From Heloderma charlesbogerti (lineage: Eukaryota > Chordata > Lepidosauria > Squamata > Helodermatidae), in assembly GCA_026122225.1 (NCBI GenBank), contig JANEZZ010000400.1, forward strand, positions 310,001 to 374,000: DNA of 64,000 nucleotides. Reading direction: 5' to 3'. Position 1 is the stretch's first letter. Every line of letters starts with the position of its first letter. The notes below the pieces were generated by a model. The model was not told the DNA's origin. It saw nothing but the letters and a program-made list of their open reading frames with translations, and did no database searches. Of the stretch, positions 36,280-45,194 are shown one piece after another. The position numbers and the translations under genes were made by a program.

Positions 36280-37190
36280 CTCCCCTTCTGCCCCTTTATC
36301 CCATCCTTCCTCATTTTTCTGTCTTTCATTATCTTTCCCCACTCCTTATCTTCCAGTCAGCTGCTCTGTCAAAGCAATGTATCTTTATAGATGAAGTTGA
36401 GTCTGCCTTTGGAAGTCCTCCCTGAAAAGTGTCTGAGCTTTCTGCCACTGTGGATGCCCCACCAGCCATGGGGCCAAAAAGGGGTGATTTGGGTGGCTGG
36501 GAACCTGATCCTACGCCTCATTTTTCTGATGTTCACCCAAACAGAGCCAAAAACTATGCCAGCCCAAGAACTATCATGGCAAATTCCCTTCCATTGGAGG
36601 CAATGGGAGATGGGGAAAAGAAAAAGAATGCCCCCTTCCTTCCTGGGCAGGACCTAGTTAATGGTGGTTCTACCACCCCCACCCCCTGCCCCCGCCGCAC
36701 ACACACCACCACCACCACTACCAGGCCAGTTTAGGATTACTCTGCCCAACTTTGTCTTTGTTATTATAAACATGCTACACCTGCTGGGAATATTGCAACC
36801 TTATGTGCAAGTTACTGGAAGGGGGCAGTGTTGCAATTAGTTAATGCATGGGAATTTAGACCACAGGTAGCCTTAGAATCTCTATAGCTTACAATGTGGT
36901 TTCCTGACATTTCTTCCTTTTGCTCCTCCCCTTTCTCCCCTCTCCCCTTTTCTCTCTGACCTCCACCATTGCTGGGAGCACTTGTGTTTGCTGTCTCGCT
37001 CCTGCTGGTGTAATGGAACACAAGATGGACTGAACAAACACTTTGAAACTCCACGCTGTACCTACACTGTATATGCAAGAATATCATGAGTAAACTATTT
37101 TACCTTTTCTTCACTGAAAAAGAATGTGGTCTCCTTTTATTATGCTAAGAATCTAAGATAGCCTGTGTGCATGCAGGACTGGTAAACACT
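36280..37190. other. No gene seen
   Basis: Pyrimidine-rich stretches (36275-36350, 36905-36960) and a CA/CCA-rich tract near 36700. The 88- and 101-codon frames here have no recognisable domain and overlap each other. Confidence 0.4.
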
Positions 37191-37192
37191 CA

Positions 37193-37606
37193 TTGCGAGT
37201 GGACAGGGGGAGGAATGACGAGATGACACCAATCAATTTGGGATAAAACAGGGCTACATTTATTGATAGATTACAATCTGCGAAGAAAGCACCAGTGGGC
37301 ACACCACCAACAAGACCAACATTACAGGTGTAGAGTGAGGCATTTGTTGTCTGTGGCGAGGCGTCCACCCTCGCCCACCAATCGGACATACCCAGTTCTG
37401 GGCTGGGAGACCTTCCCCTGTCACCCCCCCTCCAGCCACAGAACCTGAGTGGGTGAGGAGGGTTGGCCTCAAAGGTAAGCCGTATCTCCCAACTGGGGCC
37501 ACAAAACCCAGAGCCGGAAGCCTCGGGCCTTACCAGTCACCTGAAACAGTGCCTATGAATGCTCACCTGTCCTCTCCCCCAGTGGAGAGCCCGCCCGGAG
37601 CCGCCA
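37193..37606 (-). repeat. YR-retrotransposon terminal repeat, distal copy (B2)
   Basis: A 414-bp direct repeat of 39528-39940 at high identity, in the same orientation. In the minus-strand sense of the retrotransposon, the proximal copy follows the hydrolase ORF at once, then comes a ~385-bp non-repeated spacer, then this copy. B1-spacer-B2 is the 3' half of the split-direct-repeat layout known from PAT and Ngaro elements. This copy should mark the 3' end of the element. Confidence 0.8.
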
Positions 37607-37929
37607 ATGCAGCTATGTGACTGAAAGTTAGTACAGTTGGGTGATAAATTAACGTATGCAGCTCTGTATCGGAACTGCAGTGAGAAGTAGGAAAAAAACC
37701 CAAAGCCTGACCAATGTGGCTAAGAGCCAAAATTCCTACTCGGCCCCCAATAGGGCGACCAGTATAACCCGCACTGCAGTAAGGGCGGGAGGGAGGGAGC
37801 TGAAATGGCCGGAATGAGGAGGCAGCAGGGCAGCGCAGCCTAAATAGCGGCCGGCTTGACCTGCCCCTTGGTGACGCCAGGGGCAAAGGCCAATGGCCTT
37901 CGCCCTTGTCCCGTCCTTCCCCCCGCCAC
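37607..37929 (-). repeat. Spacer (A2) part of the split terminal repeat
   Basis: Together with 39466-39527 this forms the segment between the two 413-bp repeats, now split by hAT element A. Its part 37798-37926 is matched in inverted orientation by 44978-45104, which would be the 5' terminal copy (A1) but lies in the opposite direction from that expected for Ngaro. Confidence 0.6.
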
Positions 37930-38218
37930 TAGGGATGTCAGAGAATTTCGCCACGAATCTCAGGGAGGCCGAATGCCAGCACATTCGGCTCCCTGAAATC
38001 GGTGGCGAAACGGTCTGCCCCCCTGCTCCCCCCCGGGACGGGACTTACCTTGGGCGAATCTCCCTGGCAGCTGCAGGGCGGCGGCGGGGCGGCGGCGGGG
38101 CGGTGGCCCGCTGCCACCATTTCCATTAAAACAAAAACAAAAAAACGTGATAGGCTACGTAAAGATTTACGTAGCCTATCACAGCTAGATTTTTTAAAAA
38201 TACCGTGATAGGCTATGT

Positions 38219-39106
38219 TAGGGATGGGGGAGAATTTATCCCCGAAACTTCGGGGGGCCGAGTGCCAACGTATTCGGTCCCCCGAAGTAGTTTCGGGGAG
38301 AAATTCTCCGCCCCCCCCACCCCCCCACCCGGGATGGGACTTATCTTTCCCGAATGTCCCTCCCGGCAGTGGGTCCCGGCGGCAGTTCGGCAGGTCTTCG
38401 ACAGGGGCAGAGGAGGCAGCCGGTCTTTCGACCGGCTGCTGCTGCCACCATTCCAAGAAAAGTAAAAAAAAAAAAAAAATGCCCCCGTGATAGGCTACGT
38501 GACAATTAACGTAGCCTATCACGGCTAGATTTGCAAAGTCAGCCGTGATAGGCTACGTTAATCATCACATAGCCTATCACGGGTGACTTTAAAAAAAAAA
38601 AAAAGCGTGTACGGCTAATGGCGGCCCCCATAGGGAGACGCCATTCGCATTCCTTATTTGGTCGCTGTAGTCTACGTAAAGATTTACGTAGACTACAGCG
38701 ACCAAATAAGGAACGCGAATGGCGGCTCCCTATGGGGGCCGCCATTTGCGTACGCGCTTTTTTTTTTTTAAGTCACCCGTGATAGGCTACGTGATGATTA
38801 ATGTAGCCTATCACGGCTGTCTTTGCAGATCTAGCCATGATAGGCTACATTAATCGTCACGTAGCCTATCACGGGGGCATTTTTTTTTTTTAACTTTTTA
38901 TTTCGCGGCCGGGCGAGGCAAGGCACCTCCTCCCCGGCCTGAATTTCTGCCAGGCGAGGCGGGAAGCCTCCCCCCCGGCCTGAATTTCGGCTGGGCGAGG
39001 AGGGACGCCTCCGCCCCGGCCTGAACTTCGGGGGGAGCAGTGAAGCGCCTCCCCCCCACTGCGAAGCAAGCTGCGAGACCAGGAAAGTGGCTTTCGTGCA
39101 CCCCTA
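38219..39106. mobile_element. hAT foldback element B, nested in A
   Basis: Starts TAGGGATGGGGGAGAATTTA and ends CTTTCGTGCACCCCTA, flanked by GGCTATGT (38211-38218) and GGCTACGT (39107-39114). The target lies within the palindromic word of element A itself. Its core, about 38464-38892, is one ~430-bp inverted repeat centred near 38680. Each arm contains smaller complete palindromes of the type GTGATAGGCTACG...CGTAGCCTATCAC. It has no coding capacity and must rely on a transposase encoded elsewhere. Confidence 0.85.
38464..38892. repeat. Giant palindrome with palindromes inside each arm
   Basis: Reading outward from about 38680, the two arms match: GTAGTCTACGTAAAG at the centre, then GGTCGCTGTAG, AATGGCGGC...CCCCATAGGGAG, A-tracts or T-tracts, CACCCGTGATAGGCTACGTGA, GCAAAG/CTTTGC, and CCCCCGTGATAGGCTACG at the outer edge. 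Each TAGGCTACG...CGTAGCCTA unit is also a hairpin by itself. Confidence 0.9.
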
Positions 39107-39527
39107 GGCTACGTAAATGTTTATGTAGCCTATCACGGCTGAGTAAAAAAAAAAATCAAAAACCATGCGTATGCAAATGGCGGCGCCCATGGGCGCCGCC
39201 ATTTGCGTACGCGCTTTTTTTGGTTTTTTTTTACTCAGCCATGATAGGATATGTAAACATTTACGTAGCCTACCACGGCTGACTGCAGGGACGCAAACGG
39301 CGGCAGCTACAGCCGCCGCCATTTGCAGACCCGGCAGGCCAGGATTCGTGGCGGGAGGGACGGGGCGCCTCCCCCCCGGCCAGAATTTCAGGGGGAGGGA
39401 CGGAGCGCATCCCCCCCACCGCGAATCAATTTCGTCATAAGGTAAGTGACTTTCATACATCCCTACCTGCCACCCGCAACAGCCCCCCCCCCCGTGGCCA
39501 GGCAAGCCGGGCGCAGGGTGAGGGCAC

Positions 39528-39940
39528 TTGTGAGTGGACAGGGGGAGAAATGACGAGACGACAGCAATCGAATTGGGATAAACAGGGCTACATTTATTGA
39601 TCGATTACAATCTGCGAAGAAAGCACCGGTGGGCACACCACCAACAAAACCAACATGACAGGTGTAGAGTTAGGCATTCATTGTCTGTGGTGAGGCGTCC
39701 ACCCTCGCTCACCAATCGGACATACCCAGTTCTGGACTGGGAGACCTTCCCCTGTCACTCCCCCTCCAACCACAGAACCCAAGTGGGTGAGGAGGGTTGG
39801 CCTCAAATGTAAGCCGTATCTCCCAACTGGGGCCACAAAATCCAGAGCTGGAAGCCTCGGGCCTTACCAGTCACCTGAAACAGTGCCTATGAATGCTCAC
39901 CTGTCCTCTCCCCCAGCGGAGTGCCCGCCCAGAGCTGCCA
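39528..39940 (-). repeat. YR-retrotransposon terminal repeat, proximal copy (B1)
   Basis: 413 bp, matching 37193-37606 along its whole length with a few percent differences by eye. It starts 22 bases after the stop codon of the hydrolase ORF in the minus-strand sense, as expected for the B1 unit of a split-direct-repeat element. Confidence 0.8.
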
Positions 39941-39962
39941 CAGGAGGGCAAGAAGCCTCTGC

Positions 39963-40604
39963 TTACTCGCTCTCCCCCCACCTGCGCAGTAAACACTCCC
40001 AAATGCCCCTTCGCAGATCACCCAAAAAGACATCATTGCCTAGTTCGGTGAGATGAACACCATCCGCCCTGTAGAGCATCCCTCGAGCAGGAGAAATGTC
40101 GGGGTGGATGATGATCTGGTCACCCTGTTTGATTCGAAAGTTCCCGATCTCTCTGTTGACCTTTTTACGGGCCTTATCCATGGCGCGAGGATCCAAGCCA
40201 TCCCTCCAGGCCACTCTAGGCAGCAGGTTTGACCAGATAATGGTGATTCCTGGCCAGCAATGCCAAATCAGCTGCAAGTCCTCCCAAGCTTGAAGAATCA
40301 GGGCCTTGCCCTTCAGCAGGCCGAGATCGTTCCCCCCTAAGCGCAGCACCAGAATCTGTGGGGGAACCTTCACCAGCCTTTGCTAGAATAACGTGGGCAG
40401 GAGGCGCTCCCAACGCATCCCGTGTCTGCCCAACCACTGAATGGTGGCATAGCAGCTGAGCCCTAGCTGGGATCTGCAGCTGGAGGAGGCCCTCTGACCG
40501 GCCCAAAAAACCATACCGTGCCCGCAGATGAGCACCTTCAGTGGATCACTCGCACTCCAGCCATCTAGAAGAACAAGAAAAGCAATGAACGGAAATGTCC
40601 ACAT
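39963..40604 (-). pseudogene. SGNH-hydrolase-like ORF of YR retrotransposon, with one stop
   Basis: About 214 codons. Block I reads KVLICGHGMVFWA, where family members would have a Gly-Asp/His-Ser motif, so the nucleophile Ser appears to be replaced by Gly. Block III reads LRLGGNDLG (oxyanion Asn present) and block V reads DGVHLTELG (catalytic Asp and His present). A TAG at 40383-40385 breaks the frame, which continues in phase. SGNH-type hydrolase ORFs are known in a subset of Ngaro-type YR retrotransposons, from memory of that literature; their role in the cycle is not established. The ATG lies three bases after the recombinase stop codon and in the same frame. The missing Ser and the stop make this copy inactive. 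Confidence 0.8.
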
Positions 40605-40607
40605 AGG

Positions 40608-41467
40608 CTAAAGGCCCAGCAGTGGCCTCACGTATGCCCGATATGCCTTGGAGCGCCACCTGCCGACTGACTGCACTTTGTCTTATGTGAACCACAGAGA
40701 CGCAGTGGTGGAGGCGGCCCCAATCCAGAAGGAATGTGTGCCGAAGCGAAGAGTACCCAAACCCAACGCCTTTAATGCTCGCTGTGTGACTGCCCAAAAT
40801 TGATATTTGGTTAAAGGAGAGGAGTCTCTATGGCAAAAAAGGGGGGTGGGCAGATTTCCCCAAACCTTGAGAAAGTCCCTCAATGCAGTGACCAGACAGA
40901 GGTCCAGCACAGGGGCTGGAAACAGGGACACGCTGACACCCCTCCCCCCCAGTCAGTCTTGGACCTCCTAAGCCGAATAAGGGCCCCCTGCTGAGAAAAC
41001 TGTAAGTCATTAAACTGCAAGGGTCGTCCCGACAGGTCGCCCCTAGCAGACACCACCAACTTCGATGTCCTGAATGCCCCAAAGAATGCTGTAAGAGCCA
41101 CAGCATGAAACAAAGTGACTTCATGAGAAGATTTGCACAAGGAAGGCCACAGATCCCACAAGCTCAGCAATATGTCTGGCGACAGAGGGCGTCTAGGGTC
41201 AAGAGACACCGGGGACCCCCTGGACCAGCCCTGAAGCATCCGCCAGACCTGGAAGTCTATAGTGTTACCTGCTACACCCTTCATTTTAGACCAGAAGGCA
41301 AGCGCAGCAAGCCTACCCCCGATGGTCCGGGCCGCTAGACCCTGCCTGTGGGCATCCATACAAAACTGCAGCAAGTGATAAACTGGTATTGGCCAGCACT
41401 GTGGCAGATGTGCAGCCACCCGGAATGAAAATAACTCCCTACCTGACCTGGCGTAAGCAGCTCTCAT
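40608..41467 (-). pseudogene. Tyrosine recombinase of YR retrotransposon, decayed
   Basis: Tyrosine recombinases of DIRS/Ngaro elements join the circular cDNA into the genome and replace the integrase of LTR elements. The N-terminal part contains RTIGGRLAALAFWSKMKG and a helix GRPLSPDIL-like block. The first catalytic Arg is in AFFGAFRTSKL. A frameshift at a C-rich run (40940-40955) moves the reading to the frame holding GTHSFWIGAAS, the H-x-x-R box with Arg replaced by Trp. After a TAA at 40683-40685 the same frame gives VGRWRSKAYRAYVRPL with the nucleophilic Tyr, then a natural TAG at 40608-40610. So the copy has one frameshift, one stop and one lost catalytic Arg. Confidence 0.85.
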
Positions 41468-41494
41468 GCTAGGGACTAAGGACTGCAGGATGGC

Positions 41495-41920
41495 CTATTC
41501 TGCCTCTTCCAGCCAACTTCCCAAAGAGTCAGTGGCTGGCATGGTGTCCGGCGTAGTACGTGCCCAGGGGGCCATTTGTTGGAAACGCTGCACCTGGATA
41601 CATGATAATGCATCAGCCAAGGCATTATCCATGCCAGGAATGTGCCTTGCATGGAATAAAATATTACACCGGAGACACTGCAGAGTGAAAGCCCGAAGCA
41701 AGGCCATGACCCTATTGTTGTGCAATGACAAAGAATGAATGACCTGGATGGTGGCTTGGTTGTCGCACCAGAAATGCACAACAGAATTAGCAAGCTGGGC
41801 TGCCCATAGGTGCACAGCAACATATACCGGAAAGAGCTCTAAGAAGGTAAGGTCTCTTCCCATGCCTAGCACTAACCACTGTGCCGGCCAATGTGCGTGG
41901 CACCATCGATCGCGAAACAC
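41495..41920 (-). pseudogene. RNase H domain of YR retrotransposon
   Basis: Minus-strand frame with FLELFPV (catalytic Glu) and HFWCDNQATIQVI (catalytic Asp), followed by HIPGMDNALADALS, the RNase H end typical of DIRS-type pol. The frame can be followed upstream past two small frameshifts near 42135-42155 (GHLNFAC and PGRAFLRR pieces) to the reverse transcriptase. Downstream it leads into the recombinase. RNase H removes the RNA template during cDNA synthesis. The order RT-RNase H-recombinase is that of DIRS/Ngaro pol. Confidence 0.85.
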
Positions 41921-42160
41921 AACCCCAAAGCCTAGGGCCCCAGATGAATCGGAATGTATCTGCAGTTCTGCTTCCAGTAGTAACTACTTCCTCCAGAAGG
42001 AAACGCCACTGAATGTATTAAGGAAATGCAGCCACACAAAAAGATCATCTTTCGTGGCTGATGATACCCGAATGCGATGGTGCGGAAAGCGCAGACCCCA
42101 CATGGCATTACAAAAGCGTCTAAGGAATGCCCTGCCGGGGCAACTACCCAACAGGCAAAA

Positions 42161-43490
42161 TTAAGATGCCCAACAACTTCCTGCCAACAGCATGACTTTC
42201 TTAGAATGAAGTATGTGCAGTATCCTGTCCTTTAGGGCCTGTAATTTGTTGGCTGGGAGCCTACACAACTGATTCACGGAGTCCAGTTCTATGCCCAAAA
42301 ATTTAATAGTGGGGGAAAGGCCCTCAGTTTTTTCCCTCGCCAAAGGTACACCCAGCTCATTTGCAAGGGCAGAAAATTCCCGCATTAGCCGCGAGCACTG
42401 AGGGGTGCCGGATGGGCCCGCAAATAGGAAGTCGTCAAGATAGTACACGATGCTATGGGACCCAGTTTTATCAATCAGAGCCCATTCCAAAAAAGAACTG
42501 AACTTCTCAAACATAGCACAAGACATGGAACATCCCATGGGTAGGGCCCTGTCGACGTAAAACTGACCCGAAAAACTGAATCCCAAAAGGTCGAAGTCAT
42601 CGGGGAAAATTGGCATGAGGCGGAAATTAGGGGTGTCAGAGAATTTCTCGCTGAAACTTCGGGGGGCCGAGTGCCTGAATTTCGGCCGGGGGCCAGGCGG
42701 GAAGCCTCCCCCCCGCCTGAATTTCAGCCGGGCGAGGCGGGAAGACACCCCCCGCTCGCATGAACTTCGGGGGGAGAAGCGAAGCGCCTCCCCCCCACCA
42801 CGAAGCAAGCTGCGGGACCAGGTAAGTCCCCTTCGTCCATCCCTAAGTGGAATGTGGATTTAATGTCGCATTTTCCCATGAGGGCCCAGGGCCCAGTGCC
42901 TTCACCATGGATACTGCCGTGTCAAACGGCATATAGTGAACAGAGCACAGGTGCTCAGGAATGGTGTCGTTCATGGACTCCCCCTTGGGGAAGGACAAGT
43001 TGTGGATCAACCGGTATTCACCTGCGGCCTTTTTAGGCACAATGCCCCAAGGGGAGACCCTGAGGTCGGGGAAAGGGGGGGAATCAAATGGACCAATGAC
43101 CCACCCTGTGGCCACTTCCTTATTCATCTTATTGAAGACTAGCTGTTCGAAACCTGCAATAGATTTCTGATTCCGGGAAATTGGGGCCTGGCGTTGGCCC
43201 CGAAACGGAATCCTAAAACCCAGGGAAAATCCCTCTTCCAAGTAGTGGGCGTCCTCCCGGAGTGGGTAGTGCTTCAAAAGGTGCCGTAGGGGCCCCAACT
43301 TAATTGGACGGGGCCCCTTTTGGCAGAGGTTGTGGGCTGCCCCCAGACTTCCTACCACCCTGCCATTCCCGATTTGGGCCCTGCTGACCTTTGGCCTTTG
43401 GGCAGCCAATGAAGGCGTGTTGTCCCCCACAAATGGAGCACACATGTCAAAATCTGCATGGGTTTTTAAAGCAAACGCCCTTGGAGCCAA
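42161..43490 (-). pseudogene. Reverse transcriptase of YR retrotransposon, split by hAT element C
   Basis: The N-terminal half (43490-42846) holds LRHLLKHYPLREDAHYL, NKMNKEVATGWVIGPF and GEYRLIHNLSFP (fingers). The C-terminal half (42627-42161) holds DRALPMGCSMSC (motif B), YYLDDFLFAG (motif C, YLDD) and KTEGLSPTIKFLGIELDS (motifs D/E). Motif A is cut by the 218-bp hAT element C: DIKS stands on one side and FRLMPIFPDDFDLLG on the other. YLDD and this sequence context fit DIRS/Ngaro rather than LTR elements. The frame overlaps the end of gag by about 190 bases in another phase, so pol was probably made by frameshifting or reinitiation. Confidence 0.85.
42628..42845. mobile_element. hAT element C, inserted in the RT motif A region
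   Basis: 218 bp with ends TAGGGGTGTCAGAGAATTTC and TTCGTCCATCCCTA, same family as A, B, D and E but without the palindromic core. The flanks look like a degraded 8-bp duplication of ATTCCGCC (minus strand: ATTCCACT before, ATTTCCGCC after). It is the minimal form of the family: both ends and a GC-rich middle with repeated CGGGAAG-type words. Confidence 0.8.
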
Positions 43491-44520
43491 ACTCCCAACA
43501 GAGAGCGTGATGTTGAACCACCTGTCCTGCCCCAGCCTTAGGGGCTGAAGCGGGCGTTGGCTTAGCTAATATGTGCCCACTATCAGATCGCTCGCCAAAA
43601 CTAGGGATGGACGAAAGTCCCTTACCTGTCCTCGAAGCTTGCTTCACGGTGGGGGGGAGGCGCTTCGTTTCTCCCCCCAAAGTTCATGCGAGGGGGGGGA
43701 GGCGCCCCGCCTCACCCGGCTGAAATTCAGGCTGGGCGGGAGGCACCCCATCCCTCACCGGTGAAATTCAGGCCAGGTCGAAGCGCCCCGTCTTCCCGGC
43801 CGCGAAAAAAAAAACAAAAAAAACCACCCCCGTGATAGGCTACATAACGATTTACGTAGCCTATCATGGCTAGATTTCCAAAGTCAGCCGTGATAGGCTA
43901 CATAAATCGTCACGTAGCCTATCATGGGTGACTTTGAAAAAAAAAAAAAAAAGCGCGTACGCAAATGGCGGCCCCCATAGGGAGCTGCCATTTGCGTTCC
44001 TTATTTGGTCCCTGTAGTCTACGTAAAGATTTACGTAGACTACGGCGAAAATAAGGGCAATGCTATTTTTTTTCAAAGTCACCCGTGATAGGCTACGTGA
44101 TGATTAACGTAGCCTATCATGGCTGACTTTGGAGATCTAGCCATGATAGGCTACGTTAATCGTTACGTAGCCTATCACGGGGTTTTTGTTTTTGTTTTAC
44201 TTTCCTTGTAATGGCGGCAGCGGCAGCCAGTCGAAAGACCGGCTGCCGCCCCCGCCCCTGACGAAGACCCGACGAACCGCCACCGGGACCCGCCGCCGGG
44301 AGGGACATTCATGAAAGGTAAGTCCCATCCCGGGGGGGGGGCGGAGAATTTCACCACCGATTTCCGGGGGCCGAATGCATTGGCACTGAAGTTGAAGTTT
44401 CGGGGAGAAATTCTCCCCGATCCCTAGCCAAAACCCGGCCTGGCAGGGGTCATAAACTGCAGCCAAAGATCCTGATCCTTGGCATCCCAGCGCAATGTGG
44501 GGTCAAATGCCACCTGCATA
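43300..44520 (-). pseudogene. gag of YR retrotransposon, split by hAT element D and cut by E
   Basis: The upstream piece (44520-44427) encodes a DPTLRWDAKDQDLWLQF-like segment. The downstream piece (43601-43300) encodes a zinc-knuckle region CWEFGSKGVCFKNPCRF, then HVCSICGGQHAFIGC (C-x2-C-x3-H-x4-C), and ends at TAA 43300-43302. A TGA at 43447-43449 lies between the two Cys clusters where an Arg codon CGA is likely. This Cys-rich C-terminus binds nucleic acid in gag of DIRS-type elements. Element D (43602-44426) separates the pieces with a clean target duplication. The N-terminus is missing because hAT element E starts at 44521. The end overlaps the pol frame. Confidence 0.8.
43602..44426. 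mobile_element. hAT foldback element D, exact 8-bp target duplication
   Basis: Starts TAGGGATGGACGAAAGTCCC and ends TTCTCCCCGATCCCTA. GCCAAAAC is duplicated without error at 43594-43601 and 44427-44434. The orientation is opposite to A, B and C. The core (about 43825-44190) is a palindrome of palindromes centred near 44022, built from the same TAGGCTACGT words as in B. It splits the gag of the YR retrotransposon. Confidence 0.92.
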
Positions 44521-44966
44521 TAGGGGTGCACGAAAGCCACTTACCTGGTCTCGCAGCTTTTCGCGGTGGAGGGGAGGCGCTTCACTGCTCTCCCCATGAA
44601 GTTCAGGCCGGGGGGGAGGCTTCCTGCCTCGCCCGGCTGAAATGCAGGCCGGGGAGGAGGCGCCTCGCCTCGCCCGGCCACGAAATAAAAAGTTTAAAAA
44701 AAAACAAAAAACGCCCCCGTGATAGGCTACGTGACGATTAACGTAGCCTATCACGGCTAGATCTGCAAAGACAGCCGTGATAGGCTACATAAATCGTCAC
44801 ATAGCCTATCACGGGTGACTTAAAAAAAAAAAAAAAAGCGCGTACGCAAATGGCGGCCCCCATAGGGAGCTGCCATTTGCGTTCCTTATTTGGTCGCTGT
44901 AGTCTATTTAAATCTTCACGTAGACTACGGCGAAAATAACGGCAACGCAAATAGCGTTGCCCTTAT
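44521..44966. mobile_element. hAT foldback element E, truncated at its palindrome centre
   Basis: Starts TAGGGGTGCACGAAAGCCAC, in the orientation of D. The first palindrome arm is complete up to the centre (GTAGTCTA...TAGACTAC at about 44898-44930), but the second arm and the right end are missing. The sequence passes instead into a fragment of the YR retrotransposon terminal repeat in inverted orientation. Confidence 0.75.
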
Positions 44967-44977
44967 TTAGCGTTGGA

Positions 44978-45104
44978 GGGGGGAAGGACAGGACAAGGGC
45001 GAAGGCCATTGGCCTTCGCCCCTGGCGTCACCAAGGGGCGGGTCAAGCCGGCCACTATTTAGGCCGCGCTGCCCCGCTGCCTCCTCATTCCGGCCATTTC
45101 AGCT
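44978..45104 (+). repeat. Inverted copy of the YR-retrotransposon A segment
   Basis: 127 bp that are the reverse complement of 37798-37926 with a few differences. It lies where the 5' terminal A1 repeat of the element should be but faces the wrong way for a PAT/Ngaro layout. Further on, 45167-45194 matches 37453-37480 and 39787-39814 of the B repeats in direct orientation (GTGAGGAGGGTTGGCCTCAA). The region is therefore rearranged, or represents a second fragment of the same family. Confidence 0.7.
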
Positions 45105-45194
45105 GGAATTTCTTGCGCCCTCTTCGTCAGTGGCAGCGGCAGTGCAGCGGCAGCGTCCTCTGTCTCGTGAGGAGGGTTGGCCTCAAAAGTAAGC

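Larger units (their letters stand above)
37930..39465. mobile_element. hAT foldback element A (host of nested element B)
   Basis: It starts TAGGGATGTCAGAGAATTTC and ends TTTCATACATCCCTA. The flanking 8-mers CCCGCCAC (37922-37929) and CCTGCCAC (39466-39473) match at seven of eight positions, which fits hAT transposition. It interrupts the A2 segment of the YR retrotransposon. The interior consists of palindromes with arms such as TAGGCTACGTAAA, and element B sits in one of them. There is no transposase. The several 70-194 codon frames here are palindrome and composition artefacts. Confidence 0.85.

Noticed and set aside
37021..37190. Possible LTR end just outside the YR retrotransposon
   Set aside because: No TG...CA ends, no duplicated partner and no primer-binding site could be found.
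37938..38522. 194-codon minus-strand ORF and several overlapping frames in 37.9-39.5 kb
   Set aside because: They lie wholly within palindromic GC-rich hAT DNA, occur on both strands at once and have no domain; explained by composition and symmetry.
39787..40056. Plus-strand frames over the terminal repeat and hydrolase
   Set aside because: They are antisense shadows of the minus-strand element.
38149..44940. Regularly spaced palindromic repeats resembling a CRISPR array
   Set aside because: The units are hairpins within hAT elements with 8-bp target duplications; spacers are not unique and no cas-like gene is present. The genome is animal.
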